Below, one piece after another: positions 44,772-52,755 of a stretch of DNA of 64,000 nucleotides. Within the stretch, counting starts at the first letter, position 1. The number at the start of each line of letters is the position of its first letter. This DNA is from Candidatus Poribacteria bacterium. Lineage in GTDB: Bacteria; Poribacteria; WGA-4E; WGA-3G. The stretch is taken from assembly GCA_026702755.1 (NCBI GenBank), contig JAPPBX010000017.1:77743-141742 (forward strand), written 5' to 3'. The position numbers were made by a program, and so were the translations under genes. The notes under the pieces are model-generated. The model was given only the letters and a program-made list of their open reading frames with translations. It was not told the DNA's origin and did no database searches.

Positions 44772-45767
44772 TTAGAGGTTTACGCCAACGGCTTTACGTA
44801 CCTTCGCCAAAATCGGTCTGGCGATGTCGCGTGCTTTTTCCGCACCTGTTTCGAGTATTTTATCCAATTCATCAAGATTGTCCATCAAGGCATTATATCT
44901 GTCTCGCTTGTCGGAAAAAGTTGCCTCCAGTAACTCAAACAGTTCCTCTTTCATTGCCCCGTAGGCAAGTCCACCCTCAAGATAGAGTTTCCGCTTTGCA
45001 TCAACGGCATCTGCATCCGCGAGATGACGGTATATTGCGAAGATGTTGCACTCATCGGGGTCTTTCGGCTCTTCGGGTCGCTTGGAATCGGTTACAATAC
45101 GCTTGACGGGTTTAAGGACTTGGTCCGGTGGTGCGAAGATTGGGATGACATTGTTATAACTTTTGCTCATCTTTCTACCATCAATTCCAGGAATCGTCAT
45201 CACTTCTTTCCGAATTACGGCTTCTGGAATCGTCAAGACATCGCCATAATTTTTGTTGAAGGTAAGCGCGACATCTCGTGTAATTTCAAGATGTTGTTGT
45301 TGGTCAAGCCCAACCGGCACAAAATGTGTTCCGAAGAGTAAAATATCTGCCGCCATCAAAACGGGATAGGTAAAGAGTCCTACATTAATGTTCTTATCCT
45401 CTTCACGTCCGGCTGCAATGTTGTCGTCAACGATCGCTTTGTAGGCGTGCGAGCGGTTAAGTAAACCTTTTGTTGTGAAACAGGACAACGCCCACGCCAA
45501 CTCGAACACCTCTGGAATATCGGATTGGCGATAGATAATCCCGTCGTCTGGATTTAACCCAAGCGCCAACCACGTTGCTGCTGCTTGGTAGGTGAGATCC
45601 GCCAACTGTTTTCGGTCTCTGACTGTTGTGAGGGCGTGATAATCCGGTATGAAATAAAGTGCTTGAAATTTTTCAGCGAGTTCCAACGAGGGCTTAAGCA
45701 TGCCGAGATAGTTGCCGATATGCGGCGATCCTGACGGTTTAAGCCCAGTTAAAGCAATCTGTTTCAA
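44772..45767 (-). CDS. trpS: Tryptophanyl-tRNA synthetase
   Basis: 331 residues, class I synthetase of normal length. The HIGH-equivalent is GSPHIGNYLGML, the KMSKS loop is GRKMSKSYNN, and QQQHLEITRDVA is the Trp-specific helix. It is the last gene of a leftward run after the isomerase and the SAM hydroxide adenosyltransferase and ends at a Rho-independent terminator. Confidence 0.96.
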   Translation of the reverse strand: MKQIALTGLKPSGSPHIGNYLGMLKPSLELAEKFQALYFIPDYHALTTVRDRKQLADLTYQAAATWLALGLNPDDGIIYRQSDIPEVFELAWALSCFTTKGLLNRSHAYKAIVDDNIAAGREEDKNINVGLFTYPVLMAADILLFGTHFVPVGLDQQQHLEITRDVALTFNKNYGDVLTIPEAVIRKEVMTIPGIDGRKMSKSYNNVIPIFAPPDQVLKPVKRIVTDSKRPEEPKDPDECNIFAIYRHLADADAVDAKRKLYLEGGLAYGAMKEELFELLEATFSDKRDRYNALMDNLDELDKILETGAEKARDIARPILAKVRKAVGVNL

Positions 45768-45825
45768 TTTTTTCCATCCTCCTTTTTGTGTCCTGATTTT
45801 ATTATACCCATCTGAGGTCGGTATG

Positions 45826-46656
45826 TCAATTGAACTTCCGAATTACAACGGGATCTCCCCACTTTAATCCCAAACTTTCTTTGGCGTTCCCACTGTTTAT
45901 GGCAATTTCTAATAACCCAGAACTTCCAATAATTGCCAGAGGCTTACCGACTCCAGATTCTGCGTAAACACGGTTGAATCGGTTAAGTCTTATACTTCCA
46001 ATTCTGATTTCATAAGCGGAAATTTCTCCGGTAGACGCGCTTTCCAAACCGGCAATTGCGCTTTCTGAGATATTGGTTATCGCATTCCCAAATCTATCAA
46101 TTTTGACAATTTGCCCTGTCAGTGTATTACCGGATAGCTCCGGTGCTTGAATCGGTAGTTGAACAAGCGTTTGCACCGGTGGACCGATGTCCTCAAGCGG
46201 AATACCCAAGGAGAGGTGTGCGGCGATAGGTGCGAAAATATCCCTGCCGTGGAATGTGTTACTCACTTCTGGCAGATAGTACGCTTTGTTCTGAATCTCT
46301 ACTGCATTTACTGGTGGGCGTGCTTCGTTCTCAGTGCTTTGCAATAGGTAACTCAGCACGCCATTATCGGGACAGACGAAAAATGCGTTGTCCGTTTGGC
46401 AGACTATCGCACGTCGATCACTCCCGACACCCGGATCAACTACGATAACATGAATCGTTCCTCTTGGAAAGTAACTGTGGGCAGCATAAATTGAGAAAGC
46501 GGCTTCGTAGATATCTTGTGGTGGGATAGCGTGCGTGAGATCAACCACTTGCACATTCGGATTGATGCCGAGGATGACTCCCTTCATGATCCCGACATAA
46601 GTATCGCGTATACCGAAATCCGTTGTTAGCGTGATGATACGGGATGATTCGCTCAT
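45826..46656 (-). CDS. SAM hydroxide adenosyltransferase (DUF62)
   Basis: 276 residues starting at MSESSRIITLTTDFG, 4 bases after the stop of the upstream gene; a longer in-frame reading would overlap that gene. The DUF62 family splits S-adenosylmethionine with water into adenosine and methionine. Its conserved blocks are LTTDFGIRDTYVGIMKG, VVDPGVGSDRR, CPDNGVLS, FHGRDIFAPIAAHL and IDRFGNAITNI. The physiological purpose of the reaction is unclear. It belongs to the trpS run. Confidence 0.88.
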   Translation of the reverse strand: MSESSRIITLTTDFGIRDTYVGIMKGVILGINPNVQVVDLTHAIPPQDIYEAAFSIYAAHSYFPRGTIHVIVVDPGVGSDRRAIVCQTDNAFFVCPDNGVLSYLLQSTENEARPPVNAVEIQNKAYYLPEVSNTFHGRDIFAPIAAHLSLGIPLEDIGPPVQTLVQLPIQAPELSGNTLTGQIVKIDRFGNAITNISESAIAGLESASTGEISAYEIRIGSIRLNRFNRVYAESGVGKPLAIIGSSGLLEIAINSGNAKESLGLKWGDPVVIRKFN

Positions 46657-46660
46657 TTGA

Positions 46661-47461
46661 TTACAGGTTTGCCTGCATCCAAGCAAAACTTTTCCGTTGT
46701 CCTGTGCCGTCGTTTTCTCTACCCTCGTATTCACAGCACCAGACCCCGTCATAGCCTGCTTCTCTCAGACATCGGATTGCCTTTGCGAGATCTATTTCGC
46801 CTTCGCCAAGTGCTTCGCCTCGGTAATCTCCACGTGATCCTCTACCGTCTTTCAGATGTGTGTGCAATGTATAGGGCGCGACGATTTCATAGTATCTGCC
46901 AACTGTTTCTAAATCGTGTCCTGCCCATCGGTAGTTCATGGTGTCCATATTCGCACCGACATATTTGGAACCGACCCGTTCAAAGAGTTCTACCTGCAAA
47001 TCACCGTCGTTTGTAACGATGCCGTGGTTGTCCACTGCCAAGTAGACTTCGTCGCGTTCGGCAAATTCAAGGCATCGTTTTAGGCAGCCAGCCATCGCTT
47101 CCACCCATCGGCTTTCGGGGACAGCGTCCTTTGCAGCACCACCCTCCGTGCGAAGAACTGAGGTGCCGAGCAGTTTGGCAAGTCCTGCGATGCGCTCCAT
47201 CCGTGCAACTTGGGATTGGATAGCTTCCTCTTCCAGCACGACGAAATCGTTTCCTGCGGCGAGTGCGGAGACTTGCAGCCCGTAACCTTCTACCTGTGTT
47301 CTCACGGCTTCCGCGTTTTGTTCGGGATTAGTGGTTTCCGAGTTCCACACATCGCCGATCTGGAGTTCAACGTAGCGGAACCCCGTTTCACTTGTAAATT
47401 TTAGAAAATCGTCAAGCGATTTACTTGCGTAATTGTAATGAATCAATCCAAGTTTAGACAT
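46661..47461 (-). CDS. Sugar phosphate isomerase/epimerase (xylose-isomerase-like TIM barrel)
   Basis: 266 residues. The AP endonuclease family 2 barrel is evident: FRYVELQIGDVWN, VLRTEGGAAKDAVPESRWVEAMAGCLKRCLEFA, LAVDNHGIVTNDGDLQVELFERVGSKYVGANMDTMNYRWAG and HTHLKDGRG, with Glu, Asp and His metal ligands in these strands and a final CCEYEG. Substrate unknown. First gene of the leftward isomerase-DUF62-trpS run. Confidence 0.85.
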   Translation of the reverse strand: MSKLGLIHYNYASKSLDDFLKFTSETGFRYVELQIGDVWNSETTNPEQNAEAVRTQVEGYGLQVSALAAGNDFVVLEEEAIQSQVARMERIAGLAKLLGTSVLRTEGGAAKDAVPESRWVEAMAGCLKRCLEFAERDEVYLAVDNHGIVTNDGDLQVELFERVGSKYVGANMDTMNYRWAGHDLETVGRYYEIVAPYTLHTHLKDGRGSRGDYRGEALGEGEIDLAKAIRCLREAGYDGVWCCEYEGRENDGTGQRKSFAWMQANL

Positions 47462-47521
47462 AGATTTTATCTTTCCTTTGGCAGTCGGCCATCAGCAGTG
47501 AGTAAGTCAGAAGTCAGAATT

Positions 47522-47537
47522 CGGGGATCCCTCCTAC
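47522..47537 (+). repeat. Dispersed palindrome with TCCTACTG tail, copy 6
   Basis: GGGGATCCC followed by TCCTACTGG, preceded by AGTCAGAATTC. Divergent intergenic region. Confidence 0.45.
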
Positions 47538-47572
47538 TGGAAAACCATACGCATCTGCCGATATTAAAAAGA

Positions 47573-47603
47573 CTTGCATCTTTAAAAGTTGTTGTGCTAT
47601 AAT
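47573..47603 (+). promoter_or_regulatory. Probable sigma-70 promoter of mqnE
   Basis: TTGCAT, spacer of 18-19 bases, TATAAT at 47598-47603, about 100 bases upstream of mqnE. Confidence 0.5.
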
Positions 47604-47710
47604 ACCTTTGTTGTAAAACAAGTGTCAAGCATTTTTTCACTTTACTATAGCAAGTTCTTAACTTACAAACTTCGCAGAAAAATTGAGAACCGAATCAGGA
47701 TAAAGGGATA

Positions 47711-48847
47711 ATGGAGAATTATAGTCGCTTTACGGATCCGAAATTGCCCGCCATTTATGAAAAAGTCAAAGCAGAACAACGGCTTTCCTTTGAAGAGGGC
47801 ATCGCGCTTTACGAAAGCCCGGACATTACCGGTGTTGGGTTTATTGCAAATCATGCCCGTGAACGTTTAAATGGGAACGTTGCCTACTATAACATCAACC
47901 AACATATTGATTACTCGAATGTCTGTATTCTGCACGCCCGGTGCCACTTTTGTGCGTTTGCCCGAAAAAACATGCAAACGGAAGGCGCGTGGGAGATGAG
48001 TGTTGATGAATTTTTAGACAAGGCGATGTATTCTATAGAGAACGGATGTACTGAGATTCATAGTGTCGGTGGCTTGCACCCTAAACTACCTTTCGATTAT
48101 TACTTGGACATCATTCGTGGACTCAAAGAACGGATGCCACAGGTACACCTCAAATTCTTCACTGCTGTTGAGATTCACCACTTCTCACGTATCTTTAAAA
48201 TGTCAATAGAGGAAGTTCTAATAGCATTGCGGGAGGCGGGTTTGGATTCGTTGCCGGGCGGTGGTGCTGAGATATTTGCGGAAGAAACACGTGAAAAGAT
48301 TTGCCCAGGAAAATTGAGTGCAGAAGGTTGGTTAGAGGTTCACGATATTGCGCATCGCCTCGGTATTTCCACAAACGCAACAATGCTTTATGGACATCTT
48401 GAAACAAACGAGGATAGGGTAGACCATCTGATTCGGTTGCGGGAACAACAGGATAAATCCGGCGGTTTCGTGACGTTCATTCCGCTTGCGTTTCATCCTG
48501 CGAACACCCGCATGGCGTATCTGCCATCAACGACGGGCTTGACCGATCTTCGGAACATTGCCGTCGCACGCCTGATACTTGATAACCTGCCACATATTAA
48601 AGTTTACTGGATTATGACGGGCTTGAAAACTGCACAGGTCGCACTTCGTTTCGGAGCCGATGATATTGATGGGACTGTAACCGAGGAAAAAATCACACAC
48701 ATGGCGGGTGCGGACACACCAGAGGCAGTTTCTGTTTCATCACTGACGCACCTCATTGAGGAAGCCGGTTTCGTGCCTGTTGAGCGCGATACGCTTTACA
48801 ATGAAATTGTTCGAGAGGGGGACCGGTGGTACAGAAAAGCCGCTTAA
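47711..48847 (+). CDS. mqnE: Aminofutalosine synthase (radical SAM)
   Basis: 378 residues. Joins the chorismate-derived 3-enolpyruvoyl benzoate to SAM to form aminofutalosine, step two of the futalosine menaquinone pathway. Family blocks are GGLHPKLPFDYYLDIIRGLKE, GGGAEIFAEETREKICPGK and NATMLYGHLETNEDRVDHL. The radical-SAM cysteines are Cys72, Cys78 and Cys81 (VCILHARCHFCAF), a CX5CX2C spacing instead of the usual CX3CX2C. mqnA overlaps its last 22 bases in another frame. Confidence 0.9.
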   Translation: MENYSRFTDPKLPAIYEKVKAEQRLSFEEGIALYESPDITGVGFIANHARERLNGNVAYYNINQHIDYSNVCILHARCHFCAFARKNMQTEGAWEMSVDEFLDKAMYSIENGCTEIHSVGGLHPKLPFDYYLDIIRGLKERMPQVHLKFFTAVEIHHFSRIFKMSIEEVLIALREAGLDSLPGGGAEIFAEETREKICPGKLSAEGWLEVHDIAHRLGISTNATMLYGHLETNEDRVDHLIRLREQQDKSGGFVTFIPLAFHPANTRMAYLPSTTGLTDLRNIAVARLILDNLPHIKVYWIMTGLKTAQVALRFGADDIDGTVTEEKITHMAGADTPEAVSVSSLTHLIEEAGFVPVERDTLYNEIVREGDRWYRKAA

Positions 48848-49665
48848 GGGTTGGTGCGGTCTCATTTTTGAATACCAAACCGCTTATTTATCCCCTTTTG
48901 AACGAAGAAATCGAGACGGATATTGCGCTCAGTGTTGATGTACCAAGCCGCGTCGCAACATGCTTAAGTGAAGGTAAACTTGATGTCGGGTTAATCCCGA
49001 TTATCGAATATTTTCGTGCGAAGCCTTCGGGTACGAATTTCTGCATTCTACCAAATATATCAATTGCATCGCACGGAAGTGTCAAAAGTATCCAACTGTT
49101 CAGTCGCGTACCGATTCGCGAAATTCGACGCATCGCACTTGATACGAGTTCCCGTACCTCCGTTGCCTTACTAAAAATCTTACTCGCTGAAAAATATGGG
49201 GTTTCACCAGCGTTTACAACGTGCGCGCCGACAGTAATTCCAAGCACAGCACTTCAAAACCGTCAGTATCCGCCTTTTGAGGCGGTCCTCCTGATTGGGG
49301 ATCCAGCCCTCAGGCACCTCGGTTCAACAGAATATAGTGTTGACCTCGGCGAGGCGTGGTATAAGTTAACAGGATTGCCGTTCGTTTATGCGTGTTGGGT
49401 AGCAAGAAAAGAAGCACATCTTGGCAACTTACCGCAAGTACTCCTTCAATCGAAAACGTGTGGTATCGCACAAATCCCGGAAATCGCGCAAATTGAGGCA
49501 CAGAAACTCGGTCTACCTGAAACGCTCTGCCTCGACTATTTGCAAAATCGGATCAAATATGATCTTGACGAACCTGCAATCGCTGGCATTGAACTCTTTT
49601 ATAAGTATGCTGTGAAGAATAACCTCGCGCCGACATGCCGTTCATTAACTTTTGCATCCAGTTGA
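48826..49665 (+). CDS. mqnA: Chorismate dehydratase
   Basis: 279 residues, GTG start with GAGAGGGG six bases before it, inside the end of mqnE. Periplasmic-binding-like fold enzyme that dehydrates chorismate to 3-enolpyruvoyl benzoate, the first step of the futalosine pathway. Signatures: RVGAVSFLNTKPLIYPL, VDVPSRVATCLSEGKLDVGLIPIIEY, LDTSSRTSVALLKILL and LIGDPAL. mqnB, mqnC and mqnD are not in the window. Confidence 0.92.
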   Translation: MVQKSRLRVGAVSFLNTKPLIYPLLNEEIETDIALSVDVPSRVATCLSEGKLDVGLIPIIEYFRAKPSGTNFCILPNISIASHGSVKSIQLFSRVPIREIRRIALDTSSRTSVALLKILLAEKYGVSPAFTTCAPTVIPSTALQNRQYPPFEAVLLIGDPALRHLGSTEYSVDLGEAWYKLTGLPFVYACWVARKEAHLGNLPQVLLQSKTCGIAQIPEIAQIEAQKLGLPETLCLDYLQNRIKYDLDEPAIAGIELFYKYAVKNNLAPTCRSLTFASS

Positions 49666-49677
49666 AAGAGGCGGGAA

Positions 49678-50178
49678 ATGGAAACCGTTGAAAAATCCAC
49701 TAACGGTACTGAATTTGTAAAACAGTTTGAGGACTATCTCAAAAGTTGTGGACTTCGTCTGACCCAAAAACGATTGGATGTCTTAGACCAAGTTTTCGAT
49801 TATCCGGGTCATTTTCAAACGGAAGACCTTTTGGTTCAGATGCGCCGCAACGGTTACCGCGTGTCCCGCCCGACGATCTATCGGACCTTGCCGCTGCTGG
49901 TGAGAAGTGGGTTATTGACAGAATTTATTGATGCACAGAAGAACACTCGCTACGAGAGTATCCATTCGCTCCGAGAACATGCACATCTCATCTGTCTACG
50001 GTGTAATCAGATTGTTGAGTTTAAAGAGCCGGGGATTGATGCCTTACAAAAGGCGGTGTGTGAAGCACACGACTTTAAAGCCGTGCGCTTCCGTAATGAG
50101 ATCATCGGTTATTGTGCTGAGTGCCAAGCAGAATTAGAACCAAAAACACCTGATGAAAAGGACGAAACTACTGTTTAA
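49678..50178 (+). CDS. Fur-family metal-dependent repressor
   Basis: 166 residues. N-terminal winged helix (LRLTQKRLDVLDQVFDYPGHFQTEDLLVQMRRNGYRVSRPTIYRTLPLLVRSGLL) and C-terminal dimer domain with the structural zinc site CLRC (106-109) and CAEC (146-149), plus HAH at 101-103 before it. It could be Fur, Zur or PerR; position right after mqnA does not decide. It follows mqnA by 12 bases, so it may be co-transcribed. Its end overlaps the end of the convergent gene by 11 bases. Confidence 0.9.
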   Translation: METVEKSTNGTEFVKQFEDYLKSCGLRLTQKRLDVLDQVFDYPGHFQTEDLLVQMRRNGYRVSRPTIYRTLPLLVRSGLLTEFIDAQKNTRYESIHSLREHAHLICLRCNQIVEFKEPGIDALQKAVCEAHDFKAVRFRNEIIGYCAECQAELEPKTPDEKDETTV

Positions 50179-50860
50179 GCCGTGCCCACGTTGTGGTAAG
50201 CAGCCCTTCGGGATTAACGTCCGTAAGTCCGCTGGAAGCATTTTCGTAGTCTTCGTTTGTAGGCTCATAATCTAAGTCGCTTGACCAGCAGATAACGTCT
50301 AACTGGACCTGGTTTGAGCTCTGCCGTGTCCATATCATCATGACGTTTTCACCGTCTTGTAATTTGTTGACCGTGCCACCGTCACTTCCGAAATCACCCG
50401 TCCGTAACCATGTCCATTCAGGGGCGTTCTCTTCCATGATGATGTGATCAGGACGAACAAAAGCGGGTTTGTCCGTTGGAATTTCATCACCATCATCGCC
50501 CAAAACCCACAACCAATCCGAGTGGTTGCTCGGATTAATGACGCGCACGATAAACCGCCAGTCCCCTGCTTTTCCATCAGCGGCACTGATGTCGAACCTG
50601 TAGAGTATCCAACCTTGTCCACCGGCGTTGGTGATGATATCTCCGAAGGCACCTTCCGTGGGATCAAGTGCACCTTCACCCTTGCCTAATTTATAGACAT
50701 CCTCGGAGTCCCTTTCATCAAAGGCTTCTGCCTCAAACCAAATTTGTTCGCCACTCCCGTATTTAGAAACTCTAAAGTCTTCTACGGCAAAGCCCGTAAA
50801 CGGTTGTATCAATAGGAAACAGAAAACGAAGCCGAAGGTTAATTGACATCTTTGAAGCAT
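50168..50860 (-). CDS. Secreted CBM-like protein with C-terminal WG-type tag, paralogue 1
   Basis: 230 residues, ribosome site AAGGAG. Signal peptide about 1-25. IWFEAEAFDERDSEDVYKLG, GWILYRFDISAADGKAGDWRFIVRVINPSNHSDWLWVLGDD and GENVMMIWTRQSSNQVQLDVI suggest a carbohydrate-binding-module-6-like beta sandwich (EAE and Trp-rich strands). The C-terminus, PEGLLTTTWARLKQ, is a variant of the WG tag in which Gly becomes Ala. Second of two tandem paralogues. Confidence 0.75.
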   Translation of the reverse strand: MLQRCQLTFGFVFCFLLIQPFTGFAVEDFRVSKYGSGEQIWFEAEAFDERDSEDVYKLGKGEGALDPTEGAFGDIITNAGGQGWILYRFDISAADGKAGDWRFIVRVINPSNHSDWLWVLGDDGDEIPTDKPAFVRPDHIIMEENAPEWTWLRTGDFGSDGGTVNKLQDGENVMMIWTRQSSNQVQLDVICWSSDLDYEPTNEDYENASSGLTDVNPEGLLTTTWARLKQ

Positions 50861-50902
50861 AATAATTCTCCTTCATCGTATTTTTCTGCTATTTTGAAGC
50901 AG

Positions 50903-51601
50903 TTACTGCTTAAGCCGACTCCACGTTGTGGTTAGCAAACCATCCGGATGCACCGGTAAGGTTTTTTCCTCCGCTTTCTCGTAGTCTTCATCGGTAGGTT
51001 GATACTCTAAGTCACTGGACCAGCAGAAAACGTCGTACTGTACCTGAAGAGAACTTTGCCGTGTCCATATCATCATAACGTTCTCACCGTCTTGTAGTTC
51101 ATTAATCGTGCCAGCATCCTGTCCGAAATCTCCTGTTTTCTTCCATGTCCATTCGGGAACATTTTCTTCAAAGATAATATCAGCAGGACGAGCAAAGGCA
51201 GGTTCCGCATCTGGGATCTTATCACCATCGTCGCCCAAAACCCATAGCCAATCCGAATGGTTGCTTGGATTAATAACGCGCCCGATAAAACGCCATTCTC
51301 CGGCTTTCCCGCCAGCACGACTGATGTCGAACCTGTAAAGTATCCAACCTTTTTTCCCAGCACCGGCGTTGGTGATGATATCCCCAAACGCACCGTCGGC
51401 AGGGTCTACAGCCTTTTCGCCTTTGCCCAATTTATAAACATCCTCGGAATCCCTCTCATCAAAGGCTTCTGCCTCAAACCAAATTTGTTCACCTTTTCCG
51501 TTTTCCGAGACTTTGAATTCTTCCACGGCAAAGCCTGTAAACGGTTGGACCAGTAGAAGACCAAGGGCTAAACTGAGCGTTAATTGAACTCTCTGAAGCA
51601 T
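50903..51601 (-). CDS. Secreted CBM-like protein with C-terminal WG-type tag, paralogue 2
   Basis: 232 residues, same layout as its downstream paralogue 42 bases away, with GAAGGAGAATT leader shared. Signal peptide about 1-25, CBM6-like sandwich, then PDGLLTTTWSRLKQ. The two differ most in the loop TNAGAGKKGW and in the linker preceding the tag (EKAEEKTLPVHPDG). Probably co-transcribed. Confidence 0.75.
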   Translation of the reverse strand: MLQRVQLTLSLALGLLLVQPFTGFAVEEFKVSENGKGEQIWFEAEAFDERDSEDVYKLGKGEKAVDPADGAFGDIITNAGAGKKGWILYRFDISRAGGKAGEWRFIGRVINPSNHSDWLWVLGDDGDKIPDAEPAFARPADIIFEENVPEWTWKKTGDFGQDAGTINELQDGENVMMIWTRQSSLQVQYDVFCWSSDLEYQPTDEDYEKAEEKTLPVHPDGLLTTTWSRLKQ

Positions 51602-51704
51602 TGTGAATTCTCCTTCGCCTTAGTTTGAACTATAGCAGGTTTTGCAATTACTTGGACACTATAGAAGTGGCAAAGTTTCCTAATCTTGATAGGGGTAGAC
51701 GCGG

Positions 51705-51806
51705 ATGAAAGGTGAACTGCCCCACTACAAACTCGGAAACTTCATCTATCTTAAAAACAACTCGTGGTTCACCGAGATGTCTGCATATTTTGATAATTTA
51801 CCATAG
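51705..51806 (+). pseudogene. Remnant of an excisionase-like HTH protein
   Basis: 33 codons reading MKGELPHYKLGNFIYLKN. This matches the second helix and wing of small excisionase-type HTH proteins (GxLPHYKxGxRIxFKK), but the first helix is missing and a TAG stands just upstream. Probably a decayed gene end. Confidence 0.35.
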
Positions 51807-51843
51807 TTTAAACGAATTCGGTTAAAATTGTAAACTTAAAAAC

Positions 51844-51872
51844 TTGACAATCGTTTGGAAATATTGTATAAT
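51844..51872 (+). promoter_or_regulatory. Consensus sigma-70 promoter of the Fe-S genes
   Basis: TTGACA, 17-bp spacer, TATAAT, 41 bases before the IscU-like start. Confidence 0.85.
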
Positions 51873-51912
51873 TGCAAAAATAGGTTTTCTTCTGCAATGT
51901 GGGAAACGTCGG

Positions 51913-52293
51913 ATGTATACACCACAGGTAACCGAACATTATGAAAATCCGCGCAATGTCGGGTCTATCGTAGATGCTGATGGCTCTGCCACTGTCGGTT
52001 CTCCTGCCAGTGGCGAGATGCTTAAACTAACACTCAAGATAGCCGACGACACGATTGTTGCGGCGAAGTTTCGAGCATTCGGATGCCCTACCGCTATCGC
52101 GAGCGCATCTGTCCTCACTGAATTGGTTACGGGAATATATATCCCGGAAGCAGAAGAAATTACAGCGGCACAACTCTCTGAAGCGTTAGGAGGGCTGCCG
52201 CAAGATAAACAGCGTTACGCCAACGCTGCTGAAAAAGTCCTAAAAACGGCAATTGCTGATTTTCTGTCTAAGAAGGAGATGCAAGCACCATGA
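51913..52293 (+). CDS. IscU/NifU-N-like scaffold lacking two of three cysteines
   Basis: 126 residues, starting at MYTPQVTEHYENPRNVG, the canonical IscU N-terminus; longer in-frame readings overlap the promoter. IscU normally binds a nascent Fe-S cluster with three Cys and one Asp. Here only Cys58 (FGCPTAIAS) remains: the first site is SPASGE (Ser33, Glu35 for Asp) and the third, normally HCS, is RYA (Tyr102). The fold should be intact but cluster assembly in the usual way is doubtful. It is translationally coupled (ATGA) to an A-type carrier gene. Confidence 0.85.
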   Translation: MYTPQVTEHYENPRNVGSIVDADGSATVGSPASGEMLKLTLKIADDTIVAAKFRAFGCPTAIASASVLTELVTGIYIPEAEEITAAQLSEALGGLPQDKQRYANAAEKVLKTAIADFLSKKEMQAP

Positions 52294-52619
52294 TTAATGT
52301 CACAGAATCTGCCGCACAAAAAGCAATTACACTTATTAGTAATAGTGAAACCTCAGCTGAATCCGAACTCGGCTTGCGGATGCAGGTTGTCGGCGGTGGA
52401 TGCTCCGGGTTCCAATATAACCTCGAATTTGGTGCCGCGAAGGATACCGACAAAGTGTTTGATTTTCACGGCTTAAAGGTTTTCATTGATCCGCGCAGTA
52501 CGCTCTATCTTGCAGGTTCCGTACTCGACTATAACGACGGGTTGATGGATTCAGGTTTTAAAATAACAAACCCGAATGCTACAAACACGTGCGGTTGTGG
52601 TGAGTCGTTTAGCGTTTAA
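52290..52619 (+). CDS. A-type iron-sulfur carrier (IscA/ErpA/HesB family)
   Basis: 109 residues with the full Cys set: Cys38 in GGGCSGFQY and Cys101/Cys103 in TNTCGCGESF. Transfers Fe-S clusters to client proteins. Its ATG overlaps the stop of the IscU-like gene. A Rho-independent terminator follows, so the two form a complete bicistronic unit from the consensus promoter. Confidence 0.93.
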   Translation: MINVTESAAQKAITLISNSETSAESELGLRMQVVGGGCSGFQYNLEFGAAKDTDKVFDFHGLKVFIDPRSTLYLAGSVLDYNDGLMDSGFKITNPNATNTCGCGESFSV

Positions 52620-52700
52620 CAATTTCCGTCTGTTCGGTACGCTCACTTTGCAAGCACCTCTGTAAAAAAGATAACCGTTTTAAAACATAGAGTTTTATAT

Positions 52701-52727
52701 AAGCGCGCCCAGTGAGGCGCGCTTTTT
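52701..52727 (+). terminator. Rho-independent terminator of the Fe-S pair
   Basis: AAGCGCGCC, 6-nt loop, GGCGCGCTT, then T-run. Also sits before the end of the convergent GH32 gene. Confidence 0.88.
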
Positions 52728-52755
52728 GGTGAATTGGGTTTCCTTTCGTTGGATA

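Larger units (their letters stand above)
51602..51912. other. Intergenic region before the IscU-like gene
   Basis: Holds GCAATTACTTGGACACTATAG (part of a small dispersed sequence), the HTH remnant at 51705-51806 and the promoter at 51844-51872. Nothing else is seen. Confidence 0.4.

Noticed and set aside
44621-51664. Shared GCARTTACTTGGACA before two tagged genes
   Set aside because: Only two copies with differing distance to the genes; too little to call a regulatory site.
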